From CAIKAP01 sp964574605 (lineage in GTDB: Bacteria; Verrucomicrobiota; Verrucomicrobiia; Palsa-1439), in NCBI GenBank assembly GCA_964574605.1, contig CAZNOK010000026.1:1-33868 (forward strand): 33,868 nt of DNA, read 5' to 3'. The notes under the pieces are model-generated. The model was not told the DNA's origin. It saw only the letters and a list, made by a program, of their open reading frames with translations, and did no database searches. Below, one piece after another: positions 7,330 through 16,525 of this stretch. Positions within the stretch are counted from its first letter, which is position 1; the number at the start of each line of letters is the position of its first letter. The position numbers were made by a program, and so were the translations under genes.

Positions 7330-9341
7330 TTGTTTTCCGTAATTCTGTTGTCGCAGTTGCATTGTCGGTTGTGACGGGCTTCTCCAATCTCGTCGCTGCT
7401 GAAACCGCAAACGTTTCAACCGGTTTCGATTCGTTGGACTGTCGGTGGACGTTCGGGAACCACGAGCCGCTGGCGATGTATCGGCGTGGTGGCGTGCGGT
7501 CCACCGGTGGCGCGGACGGCAGTTCGGCGTGGTTGGAGCCGTGGCATCGTTGGTTTGACAGCGAGGCTTCGACTCAACTGATGCAGGAACTTGGGTTGAA
7601 CATGCTTCACTGCCGGTTCTACAAAGGCATGGGATGGAAGTTTGAGTCGCAGGATTTTCCAAACGTGAAACAGTTCGTTGCGAATTGTCACCGGCACGGC
7701 ATCCGCGCGCTGGCCTATGTGCAGTTTTCGACGCTTTACTACGAGACCATGCTCGATGAGGTGCCCGATCTTGCGAATTGGGCAGCCGTGGACGAGCATG
7801 GGCGGAAACGCACTTATCACAGCGGCGCCTATTATCGCTGGTTGCCGTGCATCAACGCGCCGGGCTTCGAGCCATACCTGAAGAAGGTCGTTCGCATCGC
7901 GCTCAAAGAGGGCGGCTTCGATGGCATCATGTTCGACAATTGTTTTGCGCCCGCGTGTCACTGTCCGCGCTGCGTGACGCTTTTCCGGAAACATCTCGAG
8001 AAGGTGCCTGATCCGGAGTCGCGCTTCGGCATCTCTACCGTGGCGCACGTGCTGCCTCCTGTGCGCACCGGTTACGGCGAGGCGAACGACCCGATCTACC
8101 AAGAGTGGTTGATGTTCCGTTGCCAGCGGATGACTGATCTGTTCCGTCGTTTGTATCAGTTCGGCAAATCATGCAAACCGTCTGCGTTCATGACAGGCAA
8201 TATCGCCAACATCCGCCAGGCCAACAAGGCCGGAAACACCGGCTTGAGCGTCACGGATTTGCGCGGCTGCTTTGACATCTTTGTTTCCCAGTCGGGTAAC
8301 GAGCCGGGCTTGCGCGACGGCTGCATCGTCAACCGCGTCCGTGAGATGAAATTGGCACAGGCTCTCGGCACGGATATCCTTGCGCTCAGCGACAGCGACG
8401 CGGGCATCTCAAGCGACGCCGAAGCAAAATACGTCCTGAACCTCATGGAAAACGCCGTCTTCGGTGGCATTCCCACCGACCGGACGGTCATGCAAGCCGA
8501 CCCGCAAATGGTTTCGCGCCAACTCGTGGAGTTTCGCAAACCCCTGTTGCGCCGGTTCAACGAAACCGTGCGCGCGGGCCGCGAGGGATTGAATCGCCCC
8601 ACCTTTGCGCCGGTGCGGCTCTTGTATTCGCGCGAGTCGGTGATGTTCTCCGAGCAAGCGCACAATGCCTTGCTCGGGGCCGAGGAAATCCTTTTGAGGA
8701 ACCATGTTCCCTACGGCTTACTCCCGACGGATGCCGTGACGCCACTGAAAGTGCCGGCTGATTGCGAGGCCATTCTTGTGTATGATCAAAAGTGTCTCTC
8801 CAACGCGGAATTGCTCGCGCTGTCTCGCTTCGCCGATGCTGGCGGTCGGTTGGTTATCACAGGAAAATCGGGCGAGTATGACGAGCGATACCATCAGCGC
8901 CGCGCCAATCCCCTCGCGGCGCTGGATGGCCGTCGCAACGTCGTGCGCCGTGACGGGAGCGATAATGTGCCCGTTCGCGGTGGCGGTTGGACTATCAAAG
9001 TCGCGGCGCCCAAGGACGGCGGACGCCGGTTGATGACGGATTTGGCCTCGGTCTGGACTCCTGCGATTCGCATCAAGGCGCCCGCCACCGTGTTTGCTGA
9101 GATCAAACACAGCGAGAAAACGTTTTCCGTGCACATGCTGAATTACGCCTCCGACCCGGTGCCGTCGGGCAGTCGTATTGAACTCCGAACCGACGCACCC
9201 GGCGCAGTGCAATGCAAGTTCGCCGCGCCGATGGAAGGACGCAGTCCCGTGCCGATTGCTGCAACGGCAAACGGTCAGGGCCACTGGGTTGTCAATGTTC
9301 CTGAATTTACCGATTACGCCGTCGTGGAAATCGCTTACTGA
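7326..9341 (+). CDS. Exported putative glycoside hydrolase, GHL6-like TIM barrel with beta-galactosidase-trimerisation-like domain
   Basis: This 671-residue protein has a Sec signal (MIVFRNSVVAVALSVVTGFSNLVAAE). I chose the ATG at 7326 because it overlaps the previous stop (ATGA), follows GAAAGG and opens directly into a signal peptide. Residues about 60-420 form a TIM barrel of the hypothetical-glycosyl-hydrolase-6 kind: LNMLHCRFYKGMGWKF, IRALAYVQFS, WLPCINAPGFEPYLKKVV, then GGFDGIMFDNCF followed by the Cys cluster CHCPRC. Residues about 450-540 resemble the GH42 trimerisation domain (VPYGLLPTDAV, LVYDQKCLSNAELLALSRF, GGRLVITGKSGEYD). A small beta domain ends the protein. The catalytic residues and substrate are not established; the Asp of MFDN is a candidate. 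It is probably periplasmic and works with its glycan-degrading neighbours. Confidence 0.85.
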   Translation: MIVFRNSVVAVALSVVTGFSNLVAAETANVSTGFDSLDCRWTFGNHEPLAMYRRGGVRSTGGADGSSAWLEPWHRWFDSEASTQLMQELGLNMLHCRFYKGMGWKFESQDFPNVKQFVANCHRHGIRALAYVQFSTLYYETMLDEVPDLANWAAVDEHGRKRTYHSGAYYRWLPCINAPGFEPYLKKVVRIALKEGGFDGIMFDNCFAPACHCPRCVTLFRKHLEKVPDPESRFGISTVAHVLPPVRTGYGEANDPIYQEWLMFRCQRMTDLFRRLYQFGKSCKPSAFMTGNIANIRQANKAGNTGLSVTDLRGCFDIFVSQSGNEPGLRDGCIVNRVREMKLAQALGTDILALSDSDAGISSDAEAKYVLNLMENAVFGGIPTDRTVMQADPQMVSRQLVEFRKPLLRRFNETVRAGREGLNRPTFAPVRLLYSRESVMFSEQAHNALLGAEEILLRNHVPYGLLPTDAVTPLKVPADCEAILVYDQKCLSNAELLALSRFADAGGRLVITGKSGEYDERYHQRRANPLAALDGRRNVVRRDGSDNVPVRGGGWTIKVAAPKDGGRRLMTDLASVWTPAIRIKAPATVFAEIKHSEKTFSVHMLNYASDPVPSGSRIELRTDAPGAVQCKFAAPMEGRSPVPIAATANGQGHWVVNVPEFTDYAVVEIAY

Positions 9342-9352
9342 GGAAAAGAAGA

Positions 9353-11674
9353 ATGAAACATTACCGAATCGTCGCCGTGATGATGTTGGCGGCAGTGGCA
9401 GATGCAGCGGAGCTTTACGTTGGCACCAAGGGCAATGACACCAGTCCCGGCACAAAGGCCCAACCATTCGCGACATTGTCTGCGGCACTCGACGCGACAC
9501 GCAAGGCCGGCACGGGACCGCACCGGATTGTCATGATGCCGGGAGATTACTTTGTGGCGAAGACGGTGGAGTTGGGGGCGCGTGACAATGGGTTGACTGT
9601 CGAAGCAGCAGAAACGGGGAAGGCGACGTTGTACGGCGGCAAGCTGGTGACTGGATGGCGGCGAGACGGGGAGAAATTCTGGTGCGCGGACGTGCCGGGG
9701 ACTTGGGATTTCCGGGCGCTGGTTGTGAACGGACGAATGCCGGAACGGGCGCGATTGCCGGAGGAAGGAGCCTTCAAGCACAAGAGCAAGTTTGATGTGC
9801 GATGGCTATCATCGGTCGGCGGCGGTTGGGAACGGAAGCCGACGGAGGAAGAACTGACGACCTTGCTATACGACCCGAAGGATGTGCCAGCCACACTCGA
9901 AGCGCGAAATGCCGAAGTGCGGGTCTATCACATGTGGGATGAATCGCTCGTCGGCGTCGCGCGCAACGATATGGAACGTCACGCGTTAATCCTCGCCCCG
10001 CCGACGAAGTCACCGCCGGGTGCGTTTGGCGTGAAGAAGTACGTCATTTTCAACACACGCGAGGGAATGACGAAACCGGGGCAGTGGTATCTTGACCGCG
10101 CGGCGGGACGGTTGGTCTATTGGCCGCTGCCGGGCGAGGACATGACGAAGGCGAAAGTTGTCGCACCCGTTTTGGACAAGATCATCAAGATCACCGGCGC
10201 AACAAACATCACTCTACGCGGATTCTCGCTTCAGGCCAGCACGACGCCGTTGAAGCCGGGCGGCTTCGGCGCGTATGCGTTCGACGGTGCTCTCCAGATC
10301 GAGCGGGCAAAACAGTGTGTATTCGAGAAGCTCGACATCTGCAACGTCGGCGGGCAGGGGATTGTGATGCGGCAGGTGGATACTTGCCGAATCAGCGATT
10401 GTCAGGTTCATCACACCGGTGCATGCGGCATCAAGGCCGATGGTGCAGCGACGCAGATCGCGCGAAACCACATCCACCATGTCGGCCAATATCATCCGAG
10501 CGCAGTCGCGTTGTCGGCCACGCACGTGATGAAGGCCGGCAGCGAGAAAGGGTTCCACATTTACCGCAACGAAATTCACGACACGCCCTACAGCGGCATC
10601 ATCGGCAGCGGAGGCGGCCATTTGATCGAAGATAATCTGATTTCAAGGGTCATGCACGAGATGCACGATGGCGGTGCCATCTACGGCGGAATGCGCAACA
10701 GCATCCTGCGTGGCAACGTGGTGCGCGATGTCGTGAAGATGGGCGAAGGCTACGGCGTGTCGGCCTATTACCTCGACGAAGGGGCGCGCGATTGCGTCGT
10801 CGAGCGCAACGTCTCCATTGGCGTCGAGCGTCCGACTCACAACCACATCGCCACCGACCTCATCATCCGCGACAACGTTTTCATGGCCGAGACGAACATG
10901 GTGCTGTCGTTCCAACGTTCCAGCGGCTGCATTTTCCAAGGCAACACGCTGTTCGCGCCCGGCAGCGTCACGCTACGACTACCCAACGCCGTCAAATTGT
11001 GGACCAACAACGTCGTCTTCCACGATGGCGTCAATCAACCCTTCACGATTGCCGACGCGTTGCCACCCGCGCCGCCGCCCGCGCGGAAGACAGCGCCCGT
11101 AAGCGTCACACGCGTCGCGCAACCGCCGGTATTGGACGGCGAGATCGGGTGGAACGAGTGGCCCAACACCAGCGTCAACCTCGACCGTTCACCGTCACGC
11201 TGGCCTGCCAGCGGCGCGCCGGCGTTTTGCAAGCTCGCATACGATGACCAATGCCTCTACGTTGCAGTGAACGTGGCGATGTTCGATGTCACCAAACTCA
11301 CCACGGGTACGAAATGGGGCAAAGGCGACGGTGCCGAAGTTTGCATCGCCGGCAAAGAGGGCACATTCGTCATCCACGGTTTTCCCAACGGAAAAGTGGA
11401 AAGTGTTACGTTAGCCGGTGTGACGGCGGAGGCGGCGGCGCGAGTCGGCAAGGCTGTCCGATTCGCCGCCAAACCCTACGGCAAGACACGCGGCGGCTGG
11501 CGCTGCGAATGGGCGATTCCATTTGAGGCGCTCGGTCTGAAACCGCAAGCGGGGATGAAGATTGCATTTAACGTCGGCATGCGTCGCACCGAGGACAATG
11601 TCTGGCGTTGCATTGAGGGCACGCTCGCCCAAAACTGGCGTCTCGACCAAGCGGGGACGTTGCAGTTGAAGTGA
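9353..11674 (+). CDS. Exported parallel beta-helix protein with C-terminal CBM9/DOMON-like domain
   Basis: This 773-residue protein has a Sec signal (MKHYRIVAVMMLAAVADAA) preceded by AGGAAAAGAAGA. Residues 21-560 are a right-handed beta-helix paralogous to the protein starting at 4315. The two share the opening (ELYVGTKGNDTSPGTKAQPF), GGKLVTGW, a VNGRMPERARLP segment and a YWPLPGED segment, then repeated short turns rich in N, G and H. Residues about 580-773 look like a CBM9/DOMON-type beta-sandwich: VLDGEIGWNEWPNT, FCKLAYDDQCLYVAVNV, GDGAEVCI, WRCEWAIPFEALGL and FNVGMRR. The helix probably binds or cleaves polysaccharide and the tail binds sugar ends. A GH141-like or lyase-like activity is plausible, but I cannot identify catalytic residues. 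Confidence 0.88.
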   Translation: MKHYRIVAVMMLAAVADAAELYVGTKGNDTSPGTKAQPFATLSAALDATRKAGTGPHRIVMMPGDYFVAKTVELGARDNGLTVEAAETGKATLYGGKLVTGWRRDGEKFWCADVPGTWDFRALVVNGRMPERARLPEEGAFKHKSKFDVRWLSSVGGGWERKPTEEELTTLLYDPKDVPATLEARNAEVRVYHMWDESLVGVARNDMERHALILAPPTKSPPGAFGVKKYVIFNTREGMTKPGQWYLDRAAGRLVYWPLPGEDMTKAKVVAPVLDKIIKITGATNITLRGFSLQASTTPLKPGGFGAYAFDGALQIERAKQCVFEKLDICNVGGQGIVMRQVDTCRISDCQVHHTGACGIKADGAATQIARNHIHHVGQYHPSAVALSATHVMKAGSEKGFHIYRNEIHDTPYSGIIGSGGGHLIEDNLISRVMHEMHDGGAIYGGMRNSILRGNVVRDVVKMGEGYGVSAYYLDEGARDCVVERNVSIGVERPTHNHIATDLIIRDNVFMAETNMVLSFQRSSGCIFQGNTLFAPGSVTLRLPNAVKLWTNNVVFHDGVNQPFTIADALPPAPPPARKTAPVSVTRVAQPPVLDGEIGWNEWPNTSVNLDRSPSRWPASGAPAFCKLAYDDQCLYVAVNVAMFDVTKLTTGTKWGKGDGAEVCIAGKEGTFVIHGFPNGKVESVTLAGVTAEAAARVGKAVRFAAKPYGKTRGGWRCEWAIPFEALGLKPQAGMKIAFNVGMRRTEDNVWRCIEGTLAQNWRLDQAGTLQLK

Positions 11675-11736
11675 GTCGTGGACACCTTGTTGTGCGCCGG
11701 TCTCCGTCTCTCAGCGTGTGTTTGAGAATTCGATTT

Positions 11737-11797
11737 GTAGGGCAGGCGCTCCGCCTGCCACCCGGGAAAACGACGGCAACCGGGGCGGTTGCCCTAC
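11737..11797. repeat. REPIN-like element: two GTAG-tagged hairpins in inverted orientation
   Basis: The left arm is GTAG (11737-11740) plus an 8-bp stem GGCAGGCG/CGCCTGCC with loop CTC. The right arm on the opposite strand is GTAG (CTAC at 11794-11797) plus an 8-bp stem GGCAACCG/CGGTTGCC with a 3-base loop. A GTAG tetranucleotide beside an imperfect palindrome, in inverted pairs, is the layout of REP elements mobilised by RAYT (TnpA-REP) transposases. No RAYT gene lies in the window. Confidence 0.75.
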
Positions 11798-11865
11798 AAT
11801 GTTCGGCGGGGAAACGAATTTCAAAACACGCTCTCACCACAACTTTGCGGCGCGGTCAGAGACCC

Positions 11866-11898
11866 GCGCCGAACGGAGAGCCTCTGCGCCGAACAGAG
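11866..11898 (+). repeat. Direct repeat, 13 bases twice at 20-bp spacing
   Basis: GCGCCGAACGGAG at 11866-11878 and GCGCCGAACAGAG at 11886-11898 differ at one base. Start-to-start spacing is 20 bp, about two helical turns, on the same face of DNA. The pair lies upstream of the hydrolase start at 11959. It could be an operator or part of a dispersed repeat, since the first copy overlaps the hairpin at 11849-11870. Confidence 0.4.
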
Positions 11899-11958
11899 TT
11901 CGATTCCTCAGATTCAGCCGGTGACTCTTTGCGGCAGTTGTGGCAGAATCGTGCCACT

Positions 11959-13962
11959 ATGAAAGCGATAGCTTCTGCCGTTGTTCTCGTTCTGTCGTTG
12001 GTCTGGCTGGCGCACGCCGAAGTGGTGCGCATGGAAGTGCGCGAGCGCGCGCCGTTTGCCGATGGACACAAGTTCGGTGATGTCGGCGCTTACGAGAAAA
12101 TTGTCGGGCGATTGCACTGCGAAGTGGACCCGAACGATCCCAGCAGCGCGCGCATCGCCGACATCAAACTTGCGCCGCGAAACGCGCGCGGTCGGGTTGA
12201 GTTCTGGACGGATTTTTTCCTACTCAAACCAGTGGACTCGAAACGCGGCAATGGGCGATTGCTCTACGACGTGAACAATCGCGGTAACAAACTCGCTCTT
12301 TGGACATTCAACGAAGCGCGTGGCAATAATCCGACCACACTGGCCGACACCGGCAACGGGTTCCTGATGCGCAACGGCTGGTCGGTGCTCTGGTGCGGCT
12401 GGAGCGGGGAAGTTGACCCCGGCAACGACCGCATCCTCGCAGGGGTGCCGGTAGCGACGGACAACGGCAAGCCGATCACCGGCAAAGTCTATGTGGAGAT
12501 TTGCCGCGACGAACCCGTGGAAAGCTCGCCGCTTTATTGGACGCCGTGGATGTTGGCCATTCCGTATCCGCCGGTCAGCACCGACACAAAACAGGCGCGA
12601 CTCACGATGCGGCCCACCCGTTTCCAACCGGCAGTGGAGATTCCCGCCGACCAGTGGGCGTTCGCCCGCGTGGAAGACGGCAAGAGAATCGCCGACACAG
12701 GGCATCTGTGGGTCAAAGGCGGTCTTCGTCCGGGGTGGCTCTATGAACTTGTTTATACGGCGCGCGATCCGCGCGTGTCGGGACTCGGTCTCGCGGCGGT
12801 GCGCGATTGCGTTTCGTTTTTCCGCTACGAAAACAAAACCCCGCTCGCGGGCGCAATCCAACACGCTTACATCTTCGGTATCTCGCAATCGGGCCGGTTC
12901 GTGAACCATTTCATTTACGAGGACTTCAACGCTGATGAACGGGGACGCATGGTGTTCGATGGCGGGATTTCACACGTCAGCGGGTCAGGACGCGGCCTCT
13001 TCAACCAGCGTTTTGGCATGGCCACGCTCTGCGCCACGCAACATGAGAACGTCCTTGTCCCCAGCGAGTCATTCCCCTTCAACACCGTGCCGCAGACCGA
13101 CCCGGTGACGCGGCGCACCGGCGATTTGCTTGCCAGCGCGCGCGCGCGCGGAAAGATGCCGAAAATCTTTTTCACGCAAAGCTCCACCGAGTATTGGACG
13201 CGCGGCGCATCGCTGTTGCACACCGACGTGGACGGGAAACGGGATGCGTCGCTTGATCCGAACGTGCGGCTCTATCTGGCAGCAGGCGCTCAACATCTTG
13301 GCGGCACCACAACTGACCGCCGCAGCTATCAGAATCTGTGCAATCCGCTCAATGATCGTCCGCCCATCTTGCGGGCGCTGCTGGTGGCGTTGGACGATTG
13401 GGCAAGTCGTGGCGTGCCCCCGCCCGACAGCCGGTATCCGCGCATCAGCAACGGCACACTCGTGACTGTCGAGGAATACGCGAAGATGTTCCCGAAAATC
13501 CCCGGCGTGCGACCGCCAAAGGTTTGTTACACGCCGTTCCGGCTCGACTTCGGCTCGCGCTGGGAGAAAGAGGGCATCGCCAACATTGTGCCGCCGAAAA
13601 TCGGGAAGCCGTATCGGACGCTGGTGCCGTCGGTTGACCGCGACGGCAATGAGATTGCCGGTATTCATTTGCCGGACGTGGCCGTGCCGCAGGCGACCTA
13701 TACGGGTTGGAATTTGCGCGCCGCCGCCGCAGGCGCGGAGGGGATGCTCGCGCCCTATTACGGCTCGTATTTGCCGTTTGCGCGCACCGCCGAAGAGCGA
13801 CAAAAAACTGGCGATCCTCGTCCTTCTGTAATGGAACGGTATCCGAGTCGCATGGTGTATCTGCATCACGTCAAGGAAGCAGTCCGACGGCTTCGCAGTG
13901 AACGCCTGCTGTTGGAAGAAGACGCCGCAGCGTTGTTGAAAACTGCCGAGCAACGACAGTGA
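11959..13962 (+). CDS. Exported alpha/beta hydrolase domain-containing protein (Abhydrolase_10-like)
   Basis: This 667-residue protein has a Sec signal (MKAIASAVVLVLSLVWLAHAE). I chose the ATG at 11959 because the signal peptide starts there; the frame is open for 96 codons upstream, but that stretch covers the repeat-rich spacer and reads as non-protein. The mature protein follows the large alpha/beta-hydrolase family seen in PVC and Proteobacteria: FADGHKFGDVGAYEKIVGR, LLYDVNNRGN, NGWSVLWCGWSGEV, then the nucleophile elbow GISQSGRF with S311 and AQHLGG with a likely catalytic His. It is probably a periplasmic carbohydrate or lactone esterase, one of three hydrolases of this fold in the island. 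The substrate is unknown. Confidence 0.88.
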   Translation: MKAIASAVVLVLSLVWLAHAEVVRMEVRERAPFADGHKFGDVGAYEKIVGRLHCEVDPNDPSSARIADIKLAPRNARGRVEFWTDFFLLKPVDSKRGNGRLLYDVNNRGNKLALWTFNEARGNNPTTLADTGNGFLMRNGWSVLWCGWSGEVDPGNDRILAGVPVATDNGKPITGKVYVEICRDEPVESSPLYWTPWMLAIPYPPVSTDTKQARLTMRPTRFQPAVEIPADQWAFARVEDGKRIADTGHLWVKGGLRPGWLYELVYTARDPRVSGLGLAAVRDCVSFFRYENKTPLAGAIQHAYIFGISQSGRFVNHFIYEDFNADERGRMVFDGGISHVSGSGRGLFNQRFGMATLCATQHENVLVPSESFPFNTVPQTDPVTRRTGDLLASARARGKMPKIFFTQSSTEYWTRGASLLHTDVDGKRDASLDPNVRLYLAAGAQHLGGTTTDRRSYQNLCNPLNDRPPILRALLVALDDWASRGVPPPDSRYPRISNGTLVTVEEYAKMFPKIPGVRPPKVCYTPFRLDFGSRWEKEGIANIVPPKIGKPYRTLVPSVDRDGNEIAGIHLPDVAVPQATYTGWNLRAAAAGAEGMLAPYYGSYLPFARTAEERQKTGDPRPSVMERYPSRMVYLHHVKEAVRRLRSERLLLEEDAAALLKTAEQRQ

Positions 13963-13969
13963 ACGTCCA

Positions 13970-16525
13970 ATGAAAATGTTTGCATCGCAAACAAGGCTTC
14001 TGTCGCGAATACGAACAGTGTTAATGCTGGTGTGCAGCGCGGTCGTGACAGAGGCCGGTTCGTGGCAGTTGTGGTATGCCCAGCCGGCGGCGAAGTGGAC
14101 GGAGGCGTTGCCACTCGGCAACGGACGGCTGGGAGCAATGGTCTATGGCGGCGTGCAGGAGGAAACCATCGCGCTGAACGAGCAAACGCTTTACGCGGGC
14201 GAACCGGTTCCCTGTGGTCAGCCGCCAATTCACCAGCATGTGACAGAAGTGTACGATTTGGTTCGGGCTGGTCGTTACACCGAGGCCGACGAATTGGTTC
14301 GCCGCCAGATGACCGGGCGGCTTCACCAGTCGTATTGCGTCCTCGGCCATTTGCGATTGAAGTTTCCGCATGACGGGCAGGCGACAGATTATCGCCGGTC
14401 ACTGGACTTGGAGAATGCCGTGGCGGAGGTGACGTATCGAGTCGGCAACCGTCGTTATCGTCGCGAGATGTTCGCCTCGGCTGCTGATGATGTGCTGTTG
14501 ATCCGGCTCACGTGCGACGTGCCCGGCTCGATTTCGTTCAGCGCCGCCTTGGACACGCCGCATCGGTTTGCCCGCTTAGCGGGGCGCGATGACCACACGG
14601 TGGCCTTGTCGGCAAAAGCGCCGCTGTACGCGGCAAAGCGCGACATACGCACCATCCAGAAACTTGGCGATCAGCGGAAGTATCCCGAACTGTTCGACCG
14701 TAATGGGAAACTGTGGACGGACATTGTCCGCGCCAACGACCGCGTGTTCTACGCCGCGACAATCACGGGACCGGGCATGACGTTTGAGGCGGCGCTTCGC
14801 GCGGTGGCAAAGGGCGGGAAGGTTCGCGCTGATGAGCGCGGTCTACACGTGGAAAATGCCGATGCGGTGACACTGCTGCTCGCGGCGAAAACCAGTTTTA
14901 ACGGTTACCGGAGTTCGCCGAGTCGTGAGGGCGCTGACCCGTCGGTTCGCAGCCAGAAAGCGCTTGATGCGGCGCATAAATCTTACGAGCAACTCCGTGC
15001 GGCCCACGTGGCGGACTATCGCAGCTCGTTTGACCGGGTGAAGATTGATCTCGGCGCTTCGAAACATGACGAGACACCGACGAACCGGCGACTCGCTGGA
15101 TATGCCGCGGGGCGCGATCCCGGTTTGGAGGCGTTGTTGTTCCAGTATGGCCGGTATCTGCTGATCTCGTCGAGCCGGCTAGGTGGTTGGCCGGCGAATC
15201 TGCAAGGGCTTTGGAGCGAGGACGTGGTGACGCCGTGGTGCGGGGCGTTTCACCTCGACATCAATCTCGCGATGAACTACTGGCCGGCCGAGGTGACGAA
15301 CCTCAGCGAGTGCGCCGAGCCGTTGGTGGACTACATCGAACGGCTGGCCGCCAACGGACAGATCACCGCGCAACAGAGTTATCGCTGTCGCGGCTGGGTG
15401 GCGCACATTGCGACCTGCATCTGGTGTAACACTGATCCGATTGACTCCACGCCGATGGCGGTCTGGAACATGGGCGGGACGTGGTTGTGCCGGCTGCTAT
15501 GGGACCATTACGCTTTCAGCGCCGACCGCAAGTTTTTGGCGACACGGGCGTATCCGTTGCTGAAAGGCGCGAGCTTGTTTTGTCTCGACTGGTTGCGCGA
15601 GGATGAACGCGGACGATTGATCACGCCGGTGTCGTTGTCGCCGGAAAACCGGTTTCGCACCGCTGACGGCCAGACAGCGGCGGTGAGCATCGCCAGCACG
15701 ATGGACATGGCGATCATACGCGAGTTGTTCGCCAACACGGCACACGCCGCCGAGGTTTTGGACTGCGATGCCGACCTACGGCGGACCTTGCGGTCGGCGC
15801 TCGAACGGTTGTATCCGTATCAAGTGGGCCGGCACGGCCAATTGCAGGAATGGTTCAAGGACTGGGATCGGGCCGACGACGATCATCGTCACCTCTCGCA
15901 CTTGTGGCCGGTGTTTCCGGGTTCGCAAATATCGCCGTCGCGGACGCCGGAACTGGCGGCAGCGGCGGCGAAGTCGCTGGAGATGCGTGGCGAGGGTGAC
16001 TTGGAATTCAGCCGCGCGTGGCGGATCGGGTTGTGGTCGCGGCTGGGCCGGACGGACCGGGCTTACCAGAATGTCGCGGCGATGGTTCGTCACAACATGA
16101 ACTTGAATCTCATGTCGCGTTGCTATCCAAAACAAGACATCCCGTTCGAGATTGATGGCAACCTCGGTTTCACAGCCGGCATTGCGGCGATGCTGCTGCA
16201 AAGCCGGTTGGATCTGAGCAGCGGCGTCGAGGTGGCAGAACTGCACCTGTTGCCGGCGCTGCCGGCGGCTTGGACGGAGGGCGCAGTGCGCGGACTTCGC
16301 GCCAGCGGCGGAGCGGTTGTGGATTTGCAGTGGCGCGCAGGCCGGCTGGCGGAGGCGAAGGTTCGCGCGCAGGTTGACGGAGTGCGCCGCGTGCGCAGCG
16401 AGGTGCCCGTGAAGATTTCGTTTGCCGGCCAAAGTGTTGACATGCGAGAAGTCGGGCCGTCGGTTATCGAGTGGAACGCGCAACGCGGACGGGAGTATAT
16501 GTTGATTCCAGAGGCGCAGAAATGA
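13970..16525 (+). CDS. GH95-family alpha-L-fucosidase / alpha-L-galactosidase-like enzyme
   Basis: This 851-residue protein has an N-terminal signal-like segment (RIRTVLMLVCSAVVTEAGS). The GH95 layout is complete: N-terminal beta domain (WYAQPAAKWTEALPLGNGRLGAMVYGG, read as two overlapping motifs, and IALNEQTLYAG), (alpha/alpha)6 barrel with LGGWPANLQGLW, the MNYWPAEVTNLSEC segment, NMGGTWLCRLLWDHY, HRHLSHLWPVFPG (R640, H641) and EIDGNLGFTAGI with D729. By alignment to Bifidobacterium AfcA, D729 corresponds to the catalytic Asp. The usual Asn-X-Asn that helps position water reads D430-I-N432 here, and the usual AHHNTD segment reads AHIATC. So the fold is clear, but substrate or efficiency may differ from classical alpha-1,2-L-fucosidases. 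It follows the hydrolase by 7 bases and overlaps the sulfatase (ATGA). Confidence 0.93.
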   Translation: MKMFASQTRLLSRIRTVLMLVCSAVVTEAGSWQLWYAQPAAKWTEALPLGNGRLGAMVYGGVQEETIALNEQTLYAGEPVPCGQPPIHQHVTEVYDLVRAGRYTEADELVRRQMTGRLHQSYCVLGHLRLKFPHDGQATDYRRSLDLENAVAEVTYRVGNRRYRREMFASAADDVLLIRLTCDVPGSISFSAALDTPHRFARLAGRDDHTVALSAKAPLYAAKRDIRTIQKLGDQRKYPELFDRNGKLWTDIVRANDRVFYAATITGPGMTFEAALRAVAKGGKVRADERGLHVENADAVTLLLAAKTSFNGYRSSPSREGADPSVRSQKALDAAHKSYEQLRAAHVADYRSSFDRVKIDLGASKHDETPTNRRLAGYAAGRDPGLEALLFQYGRYLLISSSRLGGWPANLQGLWSEDVVTPWCGAFHLDINLAMNYWPAEVTNLSECAEPLVDYIERLAANGQITAQQSYRCRGWVAHIATCIWCNTDPIDSTPMAVWNMGGTWLCRLLWDHYAFSADRKFLATRAYPLLKGASLFCLDWLREDERGRLITPVSLSPENRFRTADGQTAAVSIASTMDMAIIRELFANTAHAAEVLDCDADLRRTLRSALERLYPYQVGRHGQLQEWFKDWDRADDDHRHLSHLWPVFPGSQISPSRTPELAAAAAKSLEMRGEGDLEFSRAWRIGLWSRLGRTDRAYQNVAAMVRHNMNLNLMSRCYPKQDIPFEIDGNLGFTAGIAAMLLQSRLDLSSGVEVAELHLLPALPAAWTEGAVRGLRASGGAVVDLQWRAGRLAEAKVRAQVDGVRRVRSEVPVKISFAGQSVDMREVGPSVIEWNAQRGREYMLIPEAQK

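Larger units (their letters stand above)
11675..11958. other. 284-bp intergenic stretch, the largest gap within the rightward operon
   Basis: No gene is supported here, although one frame stays open across it. It holds a REPIN-like inverted pair (11737-11797), a stem-loop GGCGCGG/CCGCGCC at 11849-11855 and 11864-11870 with an 8-base loop and no T-tract, and a 13-base direct repeat (GCGCCGAACRGAG) at 11866-11878 and 11886-11898. The stem-loop is not a classic terminator. The direct repeat, 60-95 bases before the next start, could be a regulator site, so an internal promoter for the second half of the operon is possible. Confidence 0.6.

Noticed and set aside
11849..11870. Stem-loop as an intrinsic terminator
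   Set aside because: The stem is GC-rich but no run of T follows on either strand.
13137..13150. GC dinucleotide run as a regulatory or recombination site
   Set aside because: It is short and encodes an ordinary Ala-Arg stretch in a GC-rich gene.
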